Below, one piece after another: positions 19,801 through 31,299 of a DNA stretch of 64,000 nucleotides. The stretch covers positions 9,631,118-9,695,117 of the forward strand of contig NC_062977.1 of the NCBI RefSeq assembly GCF_023078275.1. The letters run 5' to 3'. The first letter of the stretch is position 1. Each line of letters begins with the position of its first letter. A model generated the notes under the pieces. That model saw only the letters and a list, made by a program, of their open reading frames with translations. It was not told where the DNA came from and did no database searches. A program made the position numbers and the translations under genes. The stretch comes from Leguminivora glycinivorella. Lineage: Eukaryota > Arthropoda > Insecta > Lepidoptera > Tortricidae.

Positions 19801-22800
19801 ATAATCTAAAGATCAGATTGCTTTGGACTGTTTTAGGTCATTCATTTGTTTAGTTAAGCCCACGTGGGTTGAACACATTTTAAGGAATTGGCTATGTGGA
19901 TGAAATAGCAAACATTTTTGCATAGTTTTTCGCTATGTATGAATGCAGTTGTGATATGTTATTACATATTTTGAGGCTCCAGGAACGACCTGAACCAATG
20001 TTACAAAGAACCATTACATTAAAATGTGTTCACATCCTCATAAAGTAGCACGGGGTGACTCGTCTACTCATTATTTAGTCCGAATGAAACAATACGTATT
20101 TAAATTATGAATTTTAGGTTAAGATTACCGCCATAACACGTTTTTAAAAAATAAAAGAGGGGAAAAGGACATCTACGTAAGAAGTGATGAAATGTACGGG
20201 GTAATAAACCCACCTACAAACTTAAAACGCTGTCATATTACAGCTTTTCATCTGCTTTTTAAATAAAGTAACCTCTATGGTTAATAAATATATCACATTC
20301 ATTGGGTATTCGGAAAACTATTTCTCATACCTAATCATTGTTTTTGGTAACAATATTTTGCACGATAAGTAATTGATGTGGTTTCAAAATGATTTTAATA
20401 CTCATATAAAGATGGACCGTCAAAACAATTTTAAAGCTATGCCGAATAAGCCCATGGCCCATGGGGTTTGATGAGTATCTCAAAATTTTGTTTGGACCTC
20501 AGATCTCGGAACTACAGATCTAGGTACCTTAACCTCAATATCATATTCTTCATTACAAAACCAGAAGGCTACGTCATGCCATATAATGAAATGATTATAT
20601 ATCTTTATGCTTCCAACGAAAATCACGGGTCTTACCCGCATACATACGTATCCTTAAGGAGAAAAATATTTGATTGTAACATCTTGCGCTTCCATAAGCT
20701 GGTTACCCAAAACAAAAAGGCATTTATATACGAAGAAAATTCTATCATCAGCATTGGCTATTACATGTGTACAAATTACAAATAAAACGCTTCGCACACG
20801 TGCGTCTAGCCGCCTATGCGTTGTTAGCCTATGCCAATCCTTGGCTTAACAGAAAGTACATACATATTGGGTAAATAACTAACAAAAAATATTAGGGAAC
20901 TGGAAGAGAACTCTCCAGACAAAAAGTCTAAGGTTAAGTTGTAGCCTGTTAACCAAGGCAATTAAAAGTTGAACTGTGGTAGTACCAATACTACCAATTG
21001 CACAGGAGGTACTTTGTTTAGGACTGTATTCATACATGGATTCAATGTCCTTAATACGTATACTCATCATGTATAACGAATGACTAAGTTATACTTATAC
21101 AAAGCCTCAATAGTCTTGTTACTTCATATACTTACACTTCCTTTCTGGATGATAGATTCGTTTACCAAAAGAGTATCTTATGCTTAGGAGATTTCAATGA
21201 TGAAAAATTCACAAGTGTGCTGATCCTCACTATATGATAATAAGACTTTTTAGAATGATTAGATTTTTTTTTAGCACTTACCAAACGTGCCCAGATTATT
21301 ATTTCCGTTAATAAAATTGGAACCACGTTACACATGGGTTCAGTATGGGTTATACTCAAGAGGCCAAGAATATTTCCGGCATACTAGAATGCTCGGGAAA
21401 ATTACTAAAATTAGATTTCATAATACGAATTAAGTATATCACGAAAGAACCATGATTGTTGGAACATTAGTCATACCATTGGTAGTAAGGTTTTCAATAG
21501 CTGCGCACATTAGTGTTATACACTTTTAAAGTTGTAGCCGATTGAGCAAAATTTTTCTTCGCTACCAAATTTTGCCATGTCATAGCCATAAGGCAGTAAT
21601 TATAATATTCACTGTCTATTATGTAATGCTGTAATTGCCGGAAATAAATAGTGACTATTTGGATAAGGCATTAATGAATGGATCAGTTCCTTAACTGTTT
21701 TCTATAATATCATATGTAATAATATCATGTCATGCAAATCAATATATTAATGTAATGTACCTATGTCATGTCGATTATTCTATGATACTGAAAAGAGATA
21801 AACGAGTTGCGAGGAATTTGACACACAATCCAAAACTTAAGTTTTTCGCTTATAGGTACCCTAAAAGAAATGATACTGCAATAACCCTACTTACTGGCAA
21901 TTGCAGAGTCGGGGTCAAAACATTAAAAACATACTAAGTGTATTAAATTGAATATTATAATGAAATAAACGTAAACATAAGTCATGACCTGACCTTGTTA
22001 GGGGGATGAAATAAAAAAGTAACAGGTTTTTCATAATTTATTTTAATATCGTTATGGGTCCGTATACAAAATAGGTATATACATAAAATTTAAAAATGTT
22101 TCAAACATAAGGAATGACTAATAATAAGTTACAATAGAAAAATAGGTCACTGTGCACTTATCAATTCAGTCACTGCAGCTACTGTCGGCTGCAATTCACA
22201 TTCCTCCATATAGGTACACAAGCTATCTGATGTGTGAAGTGCACTTGAAGTTGTTATTTCCATTGGCGATTCAATTAATCACATTGGCGTTTCTTGACCA
22301 CCAGGCGAATACAGACACGTCTCAATATATTAAATAGGCTTCAAATAACGGTACAGAAGCTTAATAGCAGCGTTTTACCTTACAATAAAACGCATATTAA
22401 GCGAAATACCTTATTTGAAGCCTATATTTTTAACTACGCCTGTGGCTACAACACTCAGTTGCAATAAACCAAGGCACATTTATTTTCCCATTTGAGGGTA
22501 TTTCTTGTTCACTGCTAGTAAACAACATTTTTAGACTATTCAGTTTCGAAGATACGTCTTTATTTCATTTCACATTTGAATTCATAAATGATGCAACCGT
22601 TTGGTAAGTGGTATATTGCAACTTCGGTTAAATTAATATTTTGAGAACCAATGATGAAACATCGTTGCCGTCCCTACGGCACGGGTCGCCTGGGGGAAGG
22701 GGAAACCTGAATCGTAAAACTGGAGTTGCAAGTTGTTTACAGGTGTTCAGCTGTAGGTACCTGCTGTGAACCGCTACGCATCTACAAACAGTATCGCTGT

Positions 22801-24083
22801 CTCTCAATATATTAAATAGGCTTCAAATAAGGTATTTCGCTTAATATGCGTTTTATTGTAAGGTAAAACGCTGCTAATAATAACAAAATTATGGCATGCT
22901 CAACCAAGCAAGGACAGAGATAAATAAATTATACCTAAGGTCAGTGTCGGGAAGACCGTCTACCCAGAAAGACCGTCTACTGAATATCACTTTTGTATTT
23001 ATATATCTATCACTTCTTACACCTCCGAAGGTATACCAGTTTTTCATCCTTAATCCATTGGTCTTCAATAGATATCCCTAGGACGAACACTAGTTAACAA
23101 AAAACTTGATTCGTGTTTCGAACTCGACCAAATATGTACGAGTAACTTCGAAATTGTGCCTAGTCAGAAAGACCGGCATATAAGAGTAAGCCTCCCCACA
23201 GACGAGTCTTAATTTTCATAATCTTAAAAAAAACTTGTATGCAATCTGACAGTTCAAACTGACACTGACAAGACACTGACAGATTTGAACTGTCAGATTG
23301 CATACAAGTTTTTTTAAGATTATGAATTTTTAAGACTGTCTGTGGGGAGCCTAAGGCACCTTTCTTAGGCTTTATGGCAAATAATAAGTCGAGTTTAAAC
23401 GGGTGTTATAGTTTAATTTTAATTAAAAGTTTTGGCTTTGCTTTTGTCTGGACCTGAAAAAAGAAGGTTATCAACCAATCATTTACGCGACATATGACGG
23501 TCTTGCCTTATAAATAGAAAAATGCTGATATGTTAAAAATATCAACGTTATTTGTTTAATATCTATCACATTACTCCCTGTTATTACAGAATATAACAAT
23601 GAACATGATTTTGATACTTATTTCCGTATGATTTTACGCGACAACGAGCACTAGACGGTCTTTTCCGTGGGACGGTCAACCCGCCGAGCCTTAAAAAAAG
23701 TGATTTTTATCACATAAGTTTACTTTAATTCACCAAAGTACTATAAAAGCTGTGTATAATATAAAATACCAGACTACTTTAATAGTCTAGTTTTATCCAC
23801 TCAAACTTTATTTCAAATAAAGTATGCCGGTCTTGCCCGCACTGACCTTACTCATCAATGCTGGTACAAAGCATCCAATTTTTTTTTGATAATACCTACT
23901 TACTTACTAAACAATAATAACCAATTTTTTTTAAATATTTCAGGGTTTTTGCTAGTGGTGATGATAATTGCAGTTAGTTTAATTACAATGATTGGTTCAT
24001 ACATTTATGTCGTTGGCATTACCTTAACTCTTTATTTCAAAGCTGAAAGTAAAGAAGCCTACGGCAGAAATAAAATGGCTTAA
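16854..24083 (+). CDS. Small hydrophobic-hairpin membrane protein, promethin/LDAF1-like (5'-partial)
   Basis: Two exons are seen, 16854-17045 and 23944-24083 (TAA at 24081), joined in phase across a 6.9-kb intron (GAA-G|GTAAGC and TTTCAG|GG). The joined frame gives about 110 residues. A short amphipathic lead (AVLEVLERWIYNITYASLE) is followed by about 38 hydrophobic residues, a central SIILLIEG turn, then about 30 more hydrophobic residues and a polar tail (FKAESKEAYGRNKMA). Long paired hydrophobic segments around an ILxEG turn match my recollection of promethin (LDAF1), the seipin partner that sets lipid-droplet formation sites in the ER. That assignment is inference. The exon 1 acceptor is preceded by an open frame with no ATG, so a first coding exon is missing. 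A MITE sits just upstream. A polyadenylation signal is at 24175. Confidence 0.6.
17107..17290 (+). repeat. Inverted repeat arm 1 in the promethin-like intron
   Basis: Its reverse complement matches 22648-22830 almost base for base. The arms share a GC-rich core (ccttcccccaggcgacccgt) and are 5.4 kb apart. The outer edge (17086-17131) separately matches 22323-22368. Confidence 0.85.
17300..18170. other. Intron sequence, nothing recognised
   Basis: AT-rich intron of the promethin-like gene with no exon, tRNA or clear repeat that I can support. Confidence 0.4.
18171..19165. repeat. Cluster of GCCTGCGCAAGGC-like micro-palindromes
   Basis: Variants of the 13-mer recur near 18172, 18211, 18271, 18863, 18902, 18957, 18994, 19043 and 19149. 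In the 18860-19055 core the spacing is about 37-55 bp. The sequence between copies is unrelated and AT-rich. Each unit is a near-palindrome centred on TGCGCA. I do not recognise the family. A SINE (18412-18520) interrupts the cluster. Confidence 0.65.
18412..18520 (+). mobile_element. tRNA-derived SINE, partial
   Basis: It shows an A-box-like 'gatcgagtaggcagtgaccc', then a B-box GGTTCGAATCC, then the 'tgtgtgatgcacaca' body that I associate with lepidopteran SINEs. It does not fold as a full tRNA (no paired acceptor stem). A 'tatgtatttaagtat' fragment at about 18679 may be its displaced tail. Confidence 0.65.
19325..19400 (-). repeat. Lepidopteran dispersed repeat fragment (CCTCCTTGCGTTATCCCGGC family)
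   Basis: On minus it reads catcctccttgcgttatcccggcat...cctggggtccgctttg, matching 51290-51360 on plus. Fragment only. Confidence 0.65.
19400..22320. other. Intron sequence, no gene recognised
   Basis: Within the promethin-like intron. Open stretches here (for example 20468-20785) lack coding character, homology that I recognise, or splice signals, so I treat them as chance. Confidence 0.4.
22323..22430. repeat. Hairpin block AGGCTTCAAATAA...TTATTTGAAGCCT
   Basis: A near-palindromic unit of about 95 bp. Its left half matches 17086-17131 inverted and its right half is inverted at 22815-22885. Edges of the form TA-GCAGCG suggest a TA-targeting MITE. Confidence 0.7.
22370..22880. mobile_element. 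MITE-like element with about 60-bp terminal inverted repeats
   Basis: Left terminus GCAGCGTTTTACCTTACAAT and right terminus ATTGTAAGGTAAAACGCTGC are perfect inverses bracketed by TA. The arms extend inward to about 22428 and 22815. The interior includes the block shared with 17107-17290. No coding capacity. Confidence 0.7.
22648..22830 (-). repeat. Inverted repeat arm 2 in the promethin-like intron
   Basis: Reverse complement of 17107-17290. It forms the right part of the element at 22370-22880. Confidence 0.85.
23190..23351. mobile_element. Palindromic MITE with TAA target duplication
   Basis: Two arms of about 65 bp (outer CCCCACAGAC/GTCTGTGGGG, inner aaacttgtatgcaatctgac) pair almost perfectly around a short tgacac-rich loop. 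TAA flanks both ends (187-189 and 352-354 of the 23-kb block), consistent with PIF/Harbinger insertion. Confidence 0.8.
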
Positions 24084-24174
24084 CTTCAAAGTTTTTATTG
24101 TCTTTAATATTACTTGTATTTTTCGTATAGTAATTAAATAACTTTTGGAAAGTATTAATTTTTATTTCCCGACC

Positions 24175-24180
24175 AATAAA
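24175..24180 (+). terminator. Polyadenylation signal of the promethin-like gene
   Basis: AATAAA occurs about 92 nt after the stop, followed by further AATAAA overlaps. Confidence 0.5.
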
Positions 24181-24299
24181 AATAAAATAAAATTACAATC
24201 ATGTCTTGGACAGTTTTTTCATTCTCAAAGCAATTGGGTCCGAAAAACCCCCTTTTCTTAATATTTTTCTTAATATTTTAGTTCAATTAAAAAAATACT

Positions 24300-24660
24300 T
24301 ACATACGCTCAGTTTGGACCGCGCCAGCTGTCAAGTGTAGGAACTCGAATTATGTCATTCATGCGCTACGGTCAATTTGTGAGCGAATCGAACAAATTGT
24401 ATATTCGAGTAACGTAAAAAGCGCAAAGTAACAATACACAAATTTCGTAAATCGATACTATTTGGTGTTTCGTTTTTATCGTATTATGTTTGTCGTAATC
24501 AGTTCAGTGATAATTAATGATATAGTGGGATTTTCATACCTGTGCGCCGCATTGTTCAGTGAGGAGAGTTGAATGAGATGGCCCGTCTTTGGGCTTCAGC
24601 AAGGTCATAACTTCATCGATAATGTAAATAATGATTGTAAGTTCTACATTTCACTTAGTT
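24300..24660 (+). promoter_or_regulatory. Possible promoter or non-coding first exon
   Basis: A locally less AT-rich block with an initiator-like TCAGT context (about 24500-24565) and a good donor (ATTGTAAGT, about 24636). The only ATG frames are very short. It may be a 5' UTR exon of a plus-strand transcript that includes the 30439 exon. Speculative. Confidence 0.2.
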
Positions 24661-25399
24661 GATAGATTTTGGAAAACGATCTTGTTACTTCCAAACATGT
24701 GATATACACGCCGTTCTATGGTTTGTTGATAATTGAGAGTTCAGAGTTCAAAGTAATAAAATTAATAACCACATTTCTTAACGTATTTGTACTGCTTATT
24801 CATGTAAAATTGATATTTTTAGAACTTCAGTTACTTTTGTGAAACTCCAGTTAAATTGAAATATCAGAACATAATTTGCATGTTGATTTTGTGATGTCAT
24901 ATTCGAAACAAAATTATAGTACTCTCAAATCCTTTGATTTTTATATCTTACTTTAATCAAAATCAATATAATTTTAAAATAATTACCAAGGATTACATCA
25001 ACTGAATATTTATGCTGTAATAACTTTTAGGGTTTTTCTACTACAAGCAGTATTCGCCCACCTAACCCGTGTAAAGCATAAAATTGGTGTAGTTGTATTT
25101 ACAGGTGAAAACCGCATAAAATCTCAGTAGTTTTCGAGTACCACAAACATACAACCAAACAAATGCACATACAGATAAAATAGGGGACTTTTTTATATGG
25201 CAGTAGTGATAATTAACCCAATTACCTCACCTTACTAAAACAATCATAGCGCATAAAACTTGGAAATAAGGAAAACTTATCTTTATGTTAATGTACCACA
25301 GTATTCTTGTGAGCTAACCTTGGCACTCTTTTGTTGCATTACACAATCATTCCACACACTCATAATGTGTCATGAACCAGTGTTAACATATTGATAACT

Positions 25400-25568
25400 A
25401 GCGACCCGCCCTGGCTTCGCACGGGTACTTTACCTACATATAAACCTTCCTCTAGAATCACTCTATCTATTAAAAAAAACCGCATCAAAATCCGTTGCGT
25501 AGTTTTAAAGATTTAAGCATACATAGGGACATAAGGACAGAGAAAGCGACTTTGTTTTATACTATGTA
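25400..25568 (+). repeat. Retroelement 3' end-like repeat (GCGACCCGCC...ACTATGTAGTGA)
   Basis: Starts tagcgacccgccctggcttc and ends ctttgttttatactatgtagtga, a widespread insect repeat that I associate with RTE-type 3' ends. Fragment, no coding. Confidence 0.55.
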
Positions 25569-27351
25569 GTGATTATTATACATCTTCATCTTGAATCATT
25601 TAAAGTAACAAATGGTGTAATAGGTACACTAACAAGCTGTCCATGTAACTAGCTTTTTAAATAACTCATTAAATAATTTAATAATTTTAATATCAGTTGT
25701 TCCCTAAGTTGACTAGACTCTAAATAACCTGAAAAAACTGCCAATACCCTATAGGCTTATCTCTTGGTCATCAGAAAGTGATAATATCGTCCCATTAATG
25801 CAAATACCGACTAAGTGACTTTTTGACGAAATCGAGTTTTTAGCACCTATAGAATAAGGTTTTCAAGGGCTACAATATGTTAAAACCCATGTATTGATAC
25901 GACGCTGCATTCAAAAGATAGCTGTCGCATAAAGTTACTTAATGGTCAATTTGTTGCATTATAAACTGCCAGAATGTAATATGAATATTTAATATAAACT
26001 TTTATGCTTTATCCGCCAAGTAGAACCTTTTAATGGTGTATAGTGTTTTTTTGCATTTAAACATTTTGTTAAAGTAGCCATCTTATGTTCTACAAAAAAG
26101 TTTAATATGTACATATTTGATTTTTGCAAATAAAACTATCAACAAAATTCTTTATTTTAAGCCAGGCTAAACACACCAAATGTCTTTAAGATGTTTTTCC
26201 AGAAGATGTTTGTTTACAAACATCAGCAATGTCATTCTACCAAAAAGTTCTATAGGGACTATAATTGGTTTTGCATGTAATGTGACGAAGGAAAGGATAA
26301 CGGTCTATTACTGCAAATACCGACTATGTGTAAATAGGCGATTTTGAGATAATGCGGTATTAAAGTTTGAAGGCAAGTTTTATATGAAAACATGAAGAAA
26401 TGTACGTTATGTGTATGGCATTTTAGAACCTGTATTTTTTTGTTTACTACTTTGTCGTATATATATTCAGAATGTATTTAGTTGACAATCAAATACGATT
26501 TAATGAAACAGTCGAATACCTACTTAGTTGGTTTTTCCTGTAGAAATAAATGTTTGTATATTTCTCTTCTTTATACATATAACCCATTGTTTGTCTGTTA
26601 AATTAAGCTTCGTTTTTCGTATGATGTTCTCGTGATTAGCGTGCGTTGAGAACCTCTTCCTTTTTTTGAAGTCGGTTAAAATTACAATAACACAAACGGT
26701 TTAAGCTACAGGAATCGAATTTAGTTTAAATTTATGTTTCATAACTTCGATGACCGTTACTAATTACAGTGTTACATTTAAATCAAATCTTTTTTTGCCA
26801 CTTCACCGACTGGTAAAGGCTCTCTTAGTTCTTCAAAAACGGACGAGAGAGTTGCATTTTATCCACAAAATCTTGTGGATTGCATTAGTGCAAAGTTAAT
26901 TTATACTAATTTTAATTTGGTAACCTAAGCTGGTTGGCAAATAACCTTAAATTAATCTTTGAATTACGATAAATAATACAAATCGGTTCAGACGTCTGTG
27001 AGTAATCGCATAACATGTATCATTGTTTTAACAACTCGAAGTGGAATATTTTGGCCTACGAAACTAAATTCACTGCGCCAAAGTAACTGTATTGTAGACG
27101 TAATTAGATGATATTGATATTGTAGATGATATGAACTGGGCAACTGTTGATACTGTATTTTCTGTATATCATACCATCTTATGTACACAGTTAACATAGA
27201 ATAAACTTTACTTTACTTACTAGCATACCTACGGTACGAGTAGACTTCAGATGTCACAACTGTGTACCACTTCACCAACTGCAGTATTAAGTGATTGAAA
27301 CCACCCATGGTACTCTTTAGGTATGAAATCTCTGTCACAAAGGCTGCATAA

Positions 27352-27520
27352 AGCCTTGAGGACACTTAGGTGGAGTCGAGCCGCGTCGAATCTAGCCCTG
27401 CATACATTTACAATGAACGATCAAACCGATTCGACGCGTCGCTAATGGACGTAGTTTCATAAGAAATGCAAAAGGCGAATTAATGAGATTCGACTCGGCG
27501 AGCTTAGTGGGCACCAGGCT
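27352..27520. mobile_element. MITE with TAA target duplication inside the long-TIR element
   Basis: The ends AGCCTTGAGGACACTTAGG and the inverse of CACTAAG...CCAGGCT pair imperfectly (AGCCT/AGGCT, CACT-AG, GTCGA). TAA flanks both ends. PIF/Harbinger-like by duplication size. Confidence 0.55.
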
Positions 27521-27740
27521 TAAGTTCAGTTATAGTTTGTCTAGCATTGTCAGCCGTGTTACAGATGTGTTTGTATCTAATTCCACCAGCGATGAACATG
27601 TCGTTTAATAACTCTTTATCACTCTTGCGCAGTAAGTGTGCAATCGCACGCAGGCGTATCAGGAGGCGTATTTTTCCCAAGGGAGTGTTCAAATTTGTAT
27701 TTTGGACTACCGTGAATACTTTTTATTCTTTTTATTGCTA
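27521..27740 (-). other. Open stretch of unknown nature
   Basis: A minus-strand frame (27692-27504) encodes a polar, leucine-rich stretch (RLRAIAHLLRKSDKELLNDM) that looks protein-like but runs into the MITE edge. I recognise no family and no good splice pair. It could be a captured gene or transposase fragment. Confidence 0.2.
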
Positions 27741-29094
27741 GTGTGATGAAAAACACTGCGTGTAACTGGGGGCGTAAGAATATTGCAAACTTGATTGCTT
27801 TAAATCGCCCCAGAAACCTATGTAATTACCGTTACACATTACTTTTTCTAACTTATTACCTCATCTACGCCTACATTTTAGTGACTTTGGCGTAAATGAT
27901 TACTACAAAACTTTAAATAAACTATTACTTCAGGTTATTGAGCGTACAAAAACTATTTACCTATATTAAATGTAACAGTGTAGATACTGAAATTTTGAAC
28001 ATAAATTATGGCGGACTTCGGATTGCTGAGACAGTGAACTAGTATGTAGTAAGTACCTATGCATATTATGCTATTACCCAAAAACGCATTAACCGATTTG
28101 TAAAATTCTTTTTGTGATTTCAAGAGAATGGTATTGCGTTACTTTTTGTTAAATTTTACTGAAATCGGTTAAAGTATTTTGTGAAAAATCTCCTAAAACC
28201 GGTTGAAAAGGATTTTTTTCAAAAAATTTTTTTTGAGAATAACCCTTCAAAACCTCAAATAAAATATTATTAATGGTTAGTAATGTTAAAAAACTTTTTA
28301 TTACAAATGTACCACTTTAATTAACAATGATAAGTGAAGTTTTGTAACATAAAATTAGAGCAGCTATATTTCCTGCAGCTAAAACCGCCTATGTTTGTGA
28401 GAATATTTAATATATTTTGAAATAAGTTCAAAACTTTTGTATATTTTTTATTTTTTTACAAATCATAAGTAAAATGTATGAAAAGCAAAGCTTAATCAAA
28501 GGGAAACTCTGCTTTATATGTATAAATAAGATAAATATACACATTTTTATTTCTACAGGAAAAACCAACTAAGTTTGCTACTATTTTTTTTAAATCGTTG
28601 TTTTATCGGCAATCAAATACAGCCTGGATATTTTTTACGATTAAGTATTAAACAAGACAATACGGGCTGTAGAATGCTGTATACAAATAGTATTTTTTTT
28701 CATGTTATCATATGAAATCGTACCTTCAAATATTAAAATCGCAATATCTCAAAATCACTTTTTTGCACATAGTCGGTATTTGCAGTAAGGGGACGATATT
28801 ATTGTTAAGGCTGGGAAGCCGTCTATTGAGAATTCAGGTTTTGTAGCTATATTGTATAACAGTTTTACAAGATTGTTTTAGTAAAATATCTATTTAATAT
28901 TAAACTAGTCAAATAAAATTTAATAGTTTTGTTTAAATAGAGTTGTTATCACATTAACTTGTCCATAACAGTGAATTATTGTTATGCATCAGAAGATCTG
29001 CCAAGGCCTCTAAATTAAGCCAGCTATTATTTGTTTGGTTGGCTCAGCTGTTTTCCCAATATTGAAATTGAGTTATGAAGCAAATTTCTTAGGC

Positions 29095-29228
29095 TAAGGG
29101 CCGGTTGCATCAAACCGTCTGCCACCGTTAAAGCATTTGTTAAATTTTATTGTATGGGAAGTTCTATAGACATCTGCTGCATGATGATGATGTGCCATTC
29201 AAATGTGGTTGATGCAACTGCCCCTTAG
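29095..29228. mobile_element. MITE (GGGCCGGTTGCATCAA family)
   Basis: The ends CTAAGGGCCGGTTGCATCAA and TTGATGCAACTGCCCCTTAG are inverted, with about 95 bp between them. No coding. Confidence 0.7.
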
Positions 29229-29570
29229 TGTTCCCAAAAAAATCTATCTGGCCACTCATTATGTTGCTTAGGTTCGATTAAAATTAACATTTTATAAAGT
29301 GGATGAAATGCAGTGATATTTTTTGGCATATATTATATACATGAAAAAGAAGCTACTTGGGTATATAATTTCACATAGATGCCCATTTATTCCTTAGTTC
29401 TAAGCTTCTAAGTTTTCGGTCATTATGTAAATACAGTCCAAAAGCAATAGCTATAAAAAGTTTAATTTTTTTTCAGATTTCAACATTCAAGAAAAAGGCT
29501 GTGAAAAAATATCATTTACACTGGATTTGTGAGTAAATACTTATTAATATTTAATTATTTAAACTATTGC

Positions 29571-29645
29571 ACAATAAACATAAATACAAACAACTGACTT
29601 AATGCTTTAAGTCATTATCTACTAGTCAATCATAGGATAAAATAG
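29571..29645 (-). repeat. Fossil non-LTR 3' end related to 62483-62585
   Basis: 'ttaatgctttaagtcattatctactagtcaatcat' is a diverged form of the tail block at 62530-62580. Same orientation as that copy. Confidence 0.45.
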
Positions 29646-30438
29646 AAATTCTTTAATATTGGTGGAGTGAGTAAAATACGTATTATTTAAAATGTCAGTA
29701 AAAACTTAATGATCAAAGTAAGTCCTAGCAGAAATTTTCTAGTGCTAGGGGAATTAAGAGTACTACTTTAGTAAACAAATGACTTCTATGGTATTCTATT
29801 CTATTGTGTATACTCAGTGAGCAATATAAAAACGCTGTTTCTTTATGCAAATTCGACATACGTACTCTTTTCTTGATGCTAATTAGTATGAAATTGCTTT
29901 CAAGATCCTAAGATAAGACTGAATAAAATTGATTATAATTATAGTGGGGCTAGAACATGTAGCCACCTCACTGCAAAACATGCAACAATCTAATTATGTT
30001 TCTCTTACACTTTTTAGAAAGAGAAGGTTAGTATACATAATATCATCCTAATTCTACCTACATAGATTTAGTAGATGAAAACTAATGAAGATACTTCCAA
30101 TACAGTCAACTAATTACCTAACGAAACTCTCTTACGAGTTCTCGCAACGTAAGTTAGGTATAAGAAAAATGATATGACAATATGCGTAACATTTTCTTTA
30201 GAGGATTGATGTCTCGGATAATCTCATATTTACTGTAGTAAAAGCAAGTCTCATACAAGGGCGGATCCAGTTTTGTAGTAATTGTAGTGAAAGGGTGTCA
30301 CATTGTAATCCTAGTATTTTTTTCACATAGGATCTTATGGTCAAATTCTAAGCCTAGCGCATGACGCCTTCCCCCCTGCATCCGCTCTTGCTCATTGAAT
30401 AACATTTTTTAGTGGTTACATTGGAACATGTTTTGCAG

Positions 30439-30528
30439 GAGAGGTCGTCAAGCTGGCGGCCCTCCAGGATGCGACTCGCGCGCCCTCGCTAGCACCGCGC
30501 GAAACACGTCACGTCGCCACACTTACTG
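30439..30528 (+). CDS. Orphan GC-rich candidate coding exon
   Basis: A 90-bp block framed by TTTTGCAG and CTG|GTAAGT, with GC content far above its surroundings. With one base supplied from upstream, it reads without stop: EVVKLAALQDATRAP, then SLAPRETRHVATLT. A second frame is also open. The exit phase (one leftover base) would be compatible with milton exon 2 (58761), so an alternative upstream exon of milton is conceivable, but nothing proves it. I recognise no family. An upstream 52-bp block (29477-29528) also has acceptor and donor signals, but does not join in the favoured frame. Confidence 0.35.
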
Positions 30529-31180
30529 GTAAGTTTCATTCAAATTAGGTCATCTTTGGGTTTATACGAATTTAACGAACTAACCCAGCTTTCTCTACAC
30601 TGCACTTCGTGGCTCTTCTTGCCGTTTCGTTCGCTCGAAAATGTAGGTATTGTGTAGACCCAGTGACCCAGGACTCTTTATTTCAGACATAGGCAAGGGA
30701 ATGTTTGTTGCCAGATCAAATATAATTATGTGGGAATGTACCTATTTGTACCTATTGATACGCTATTTATGATTTAAATGTAATAACTGTAAGAAAGTTC
30801 TTTTCATCCGAGTCTCCAATAGAAATTCTGATAAATTAGCCGCATAAGATCCGTTTATTCATGAAACACCACATTATATACGATAAGTTGGATAATCCAG
30901 TTTTGGGTATAAAAAAGCGCTTATCGATGCAGTTATGCTTACCTACGTGTTTTACTGCCAAGTCTTTAGAATTTCAAATTCGTCTGAGCTGCTGTTACGC
31001 TGTGAGGTTTAGGTTAATAAAACAAAACGGTATGGTTAGTTCTTTATTTAATATATAACTGTTGTTCTGATTATGATGTAACCCATTATATCAAAACTGA
31101 TGTCATTTGCACTTCTGATAAGAACTCAGAATCAGACTTTCCACAAGATACAAGAACGAATGCCACGAGCGGGCATCGGC
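30529..31180. other. Intergenic, nothing recognised
   Basis: AT-rich; the 65-residue open frame at 30861-31058 has no coding signature that I trust. Confidence 0.4.
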
Positions 31181-31184
31181 ATAT

Positions 31185-31295
31185 CGTTATAGATAGTGTA
31201 ATTGACGAAGACGCATGCTCAGATTCATAATATCACACAATTAAAGGTAAAATTTGTCATCTCTGTGCGTCTTCCTTAATGACACAATCTATAAC
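31185..31295. mobile_element. Hairpin MITE remnant
   Basis: Arms cgttatagatagtgta-ttgacgaagacgca and tgcgtcttcc-taatgacacaatctataac pair over about 30 bp with a 50-bp AT-rich loop. Confidence 0.5.
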
Positions 31296-31299
31296 AATC

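Larger units (their letters stand above)
26296..28804. mobile_element. DNA element with long (about 290 bp) imperfect inverted repeats
   Basis: The left arm (about 26296-26590) and right arm (about 28515-28804) are inverted over their full length with scattered differences. Shared landmarks are ACTGCAAATACCGACTATGTG, gattttgagata, tttgaagg, caatcaaatac and TTAGTTGGTTTTTCCTGTAG. A third partial terminus lies at about 25786-25830, so the element may be larger or nested. No transposase frame is evident in the 1.9-kb interior, which also carries a separate MITE. The superfamily is not assigned. Confidence 0.65.

Noticed and set aside
20468..20785. 105-residue open frame in the promethin-like intron
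   Set aside because: No recognisable similarity, no splice signals, and composition matches AT-rich chance frames.
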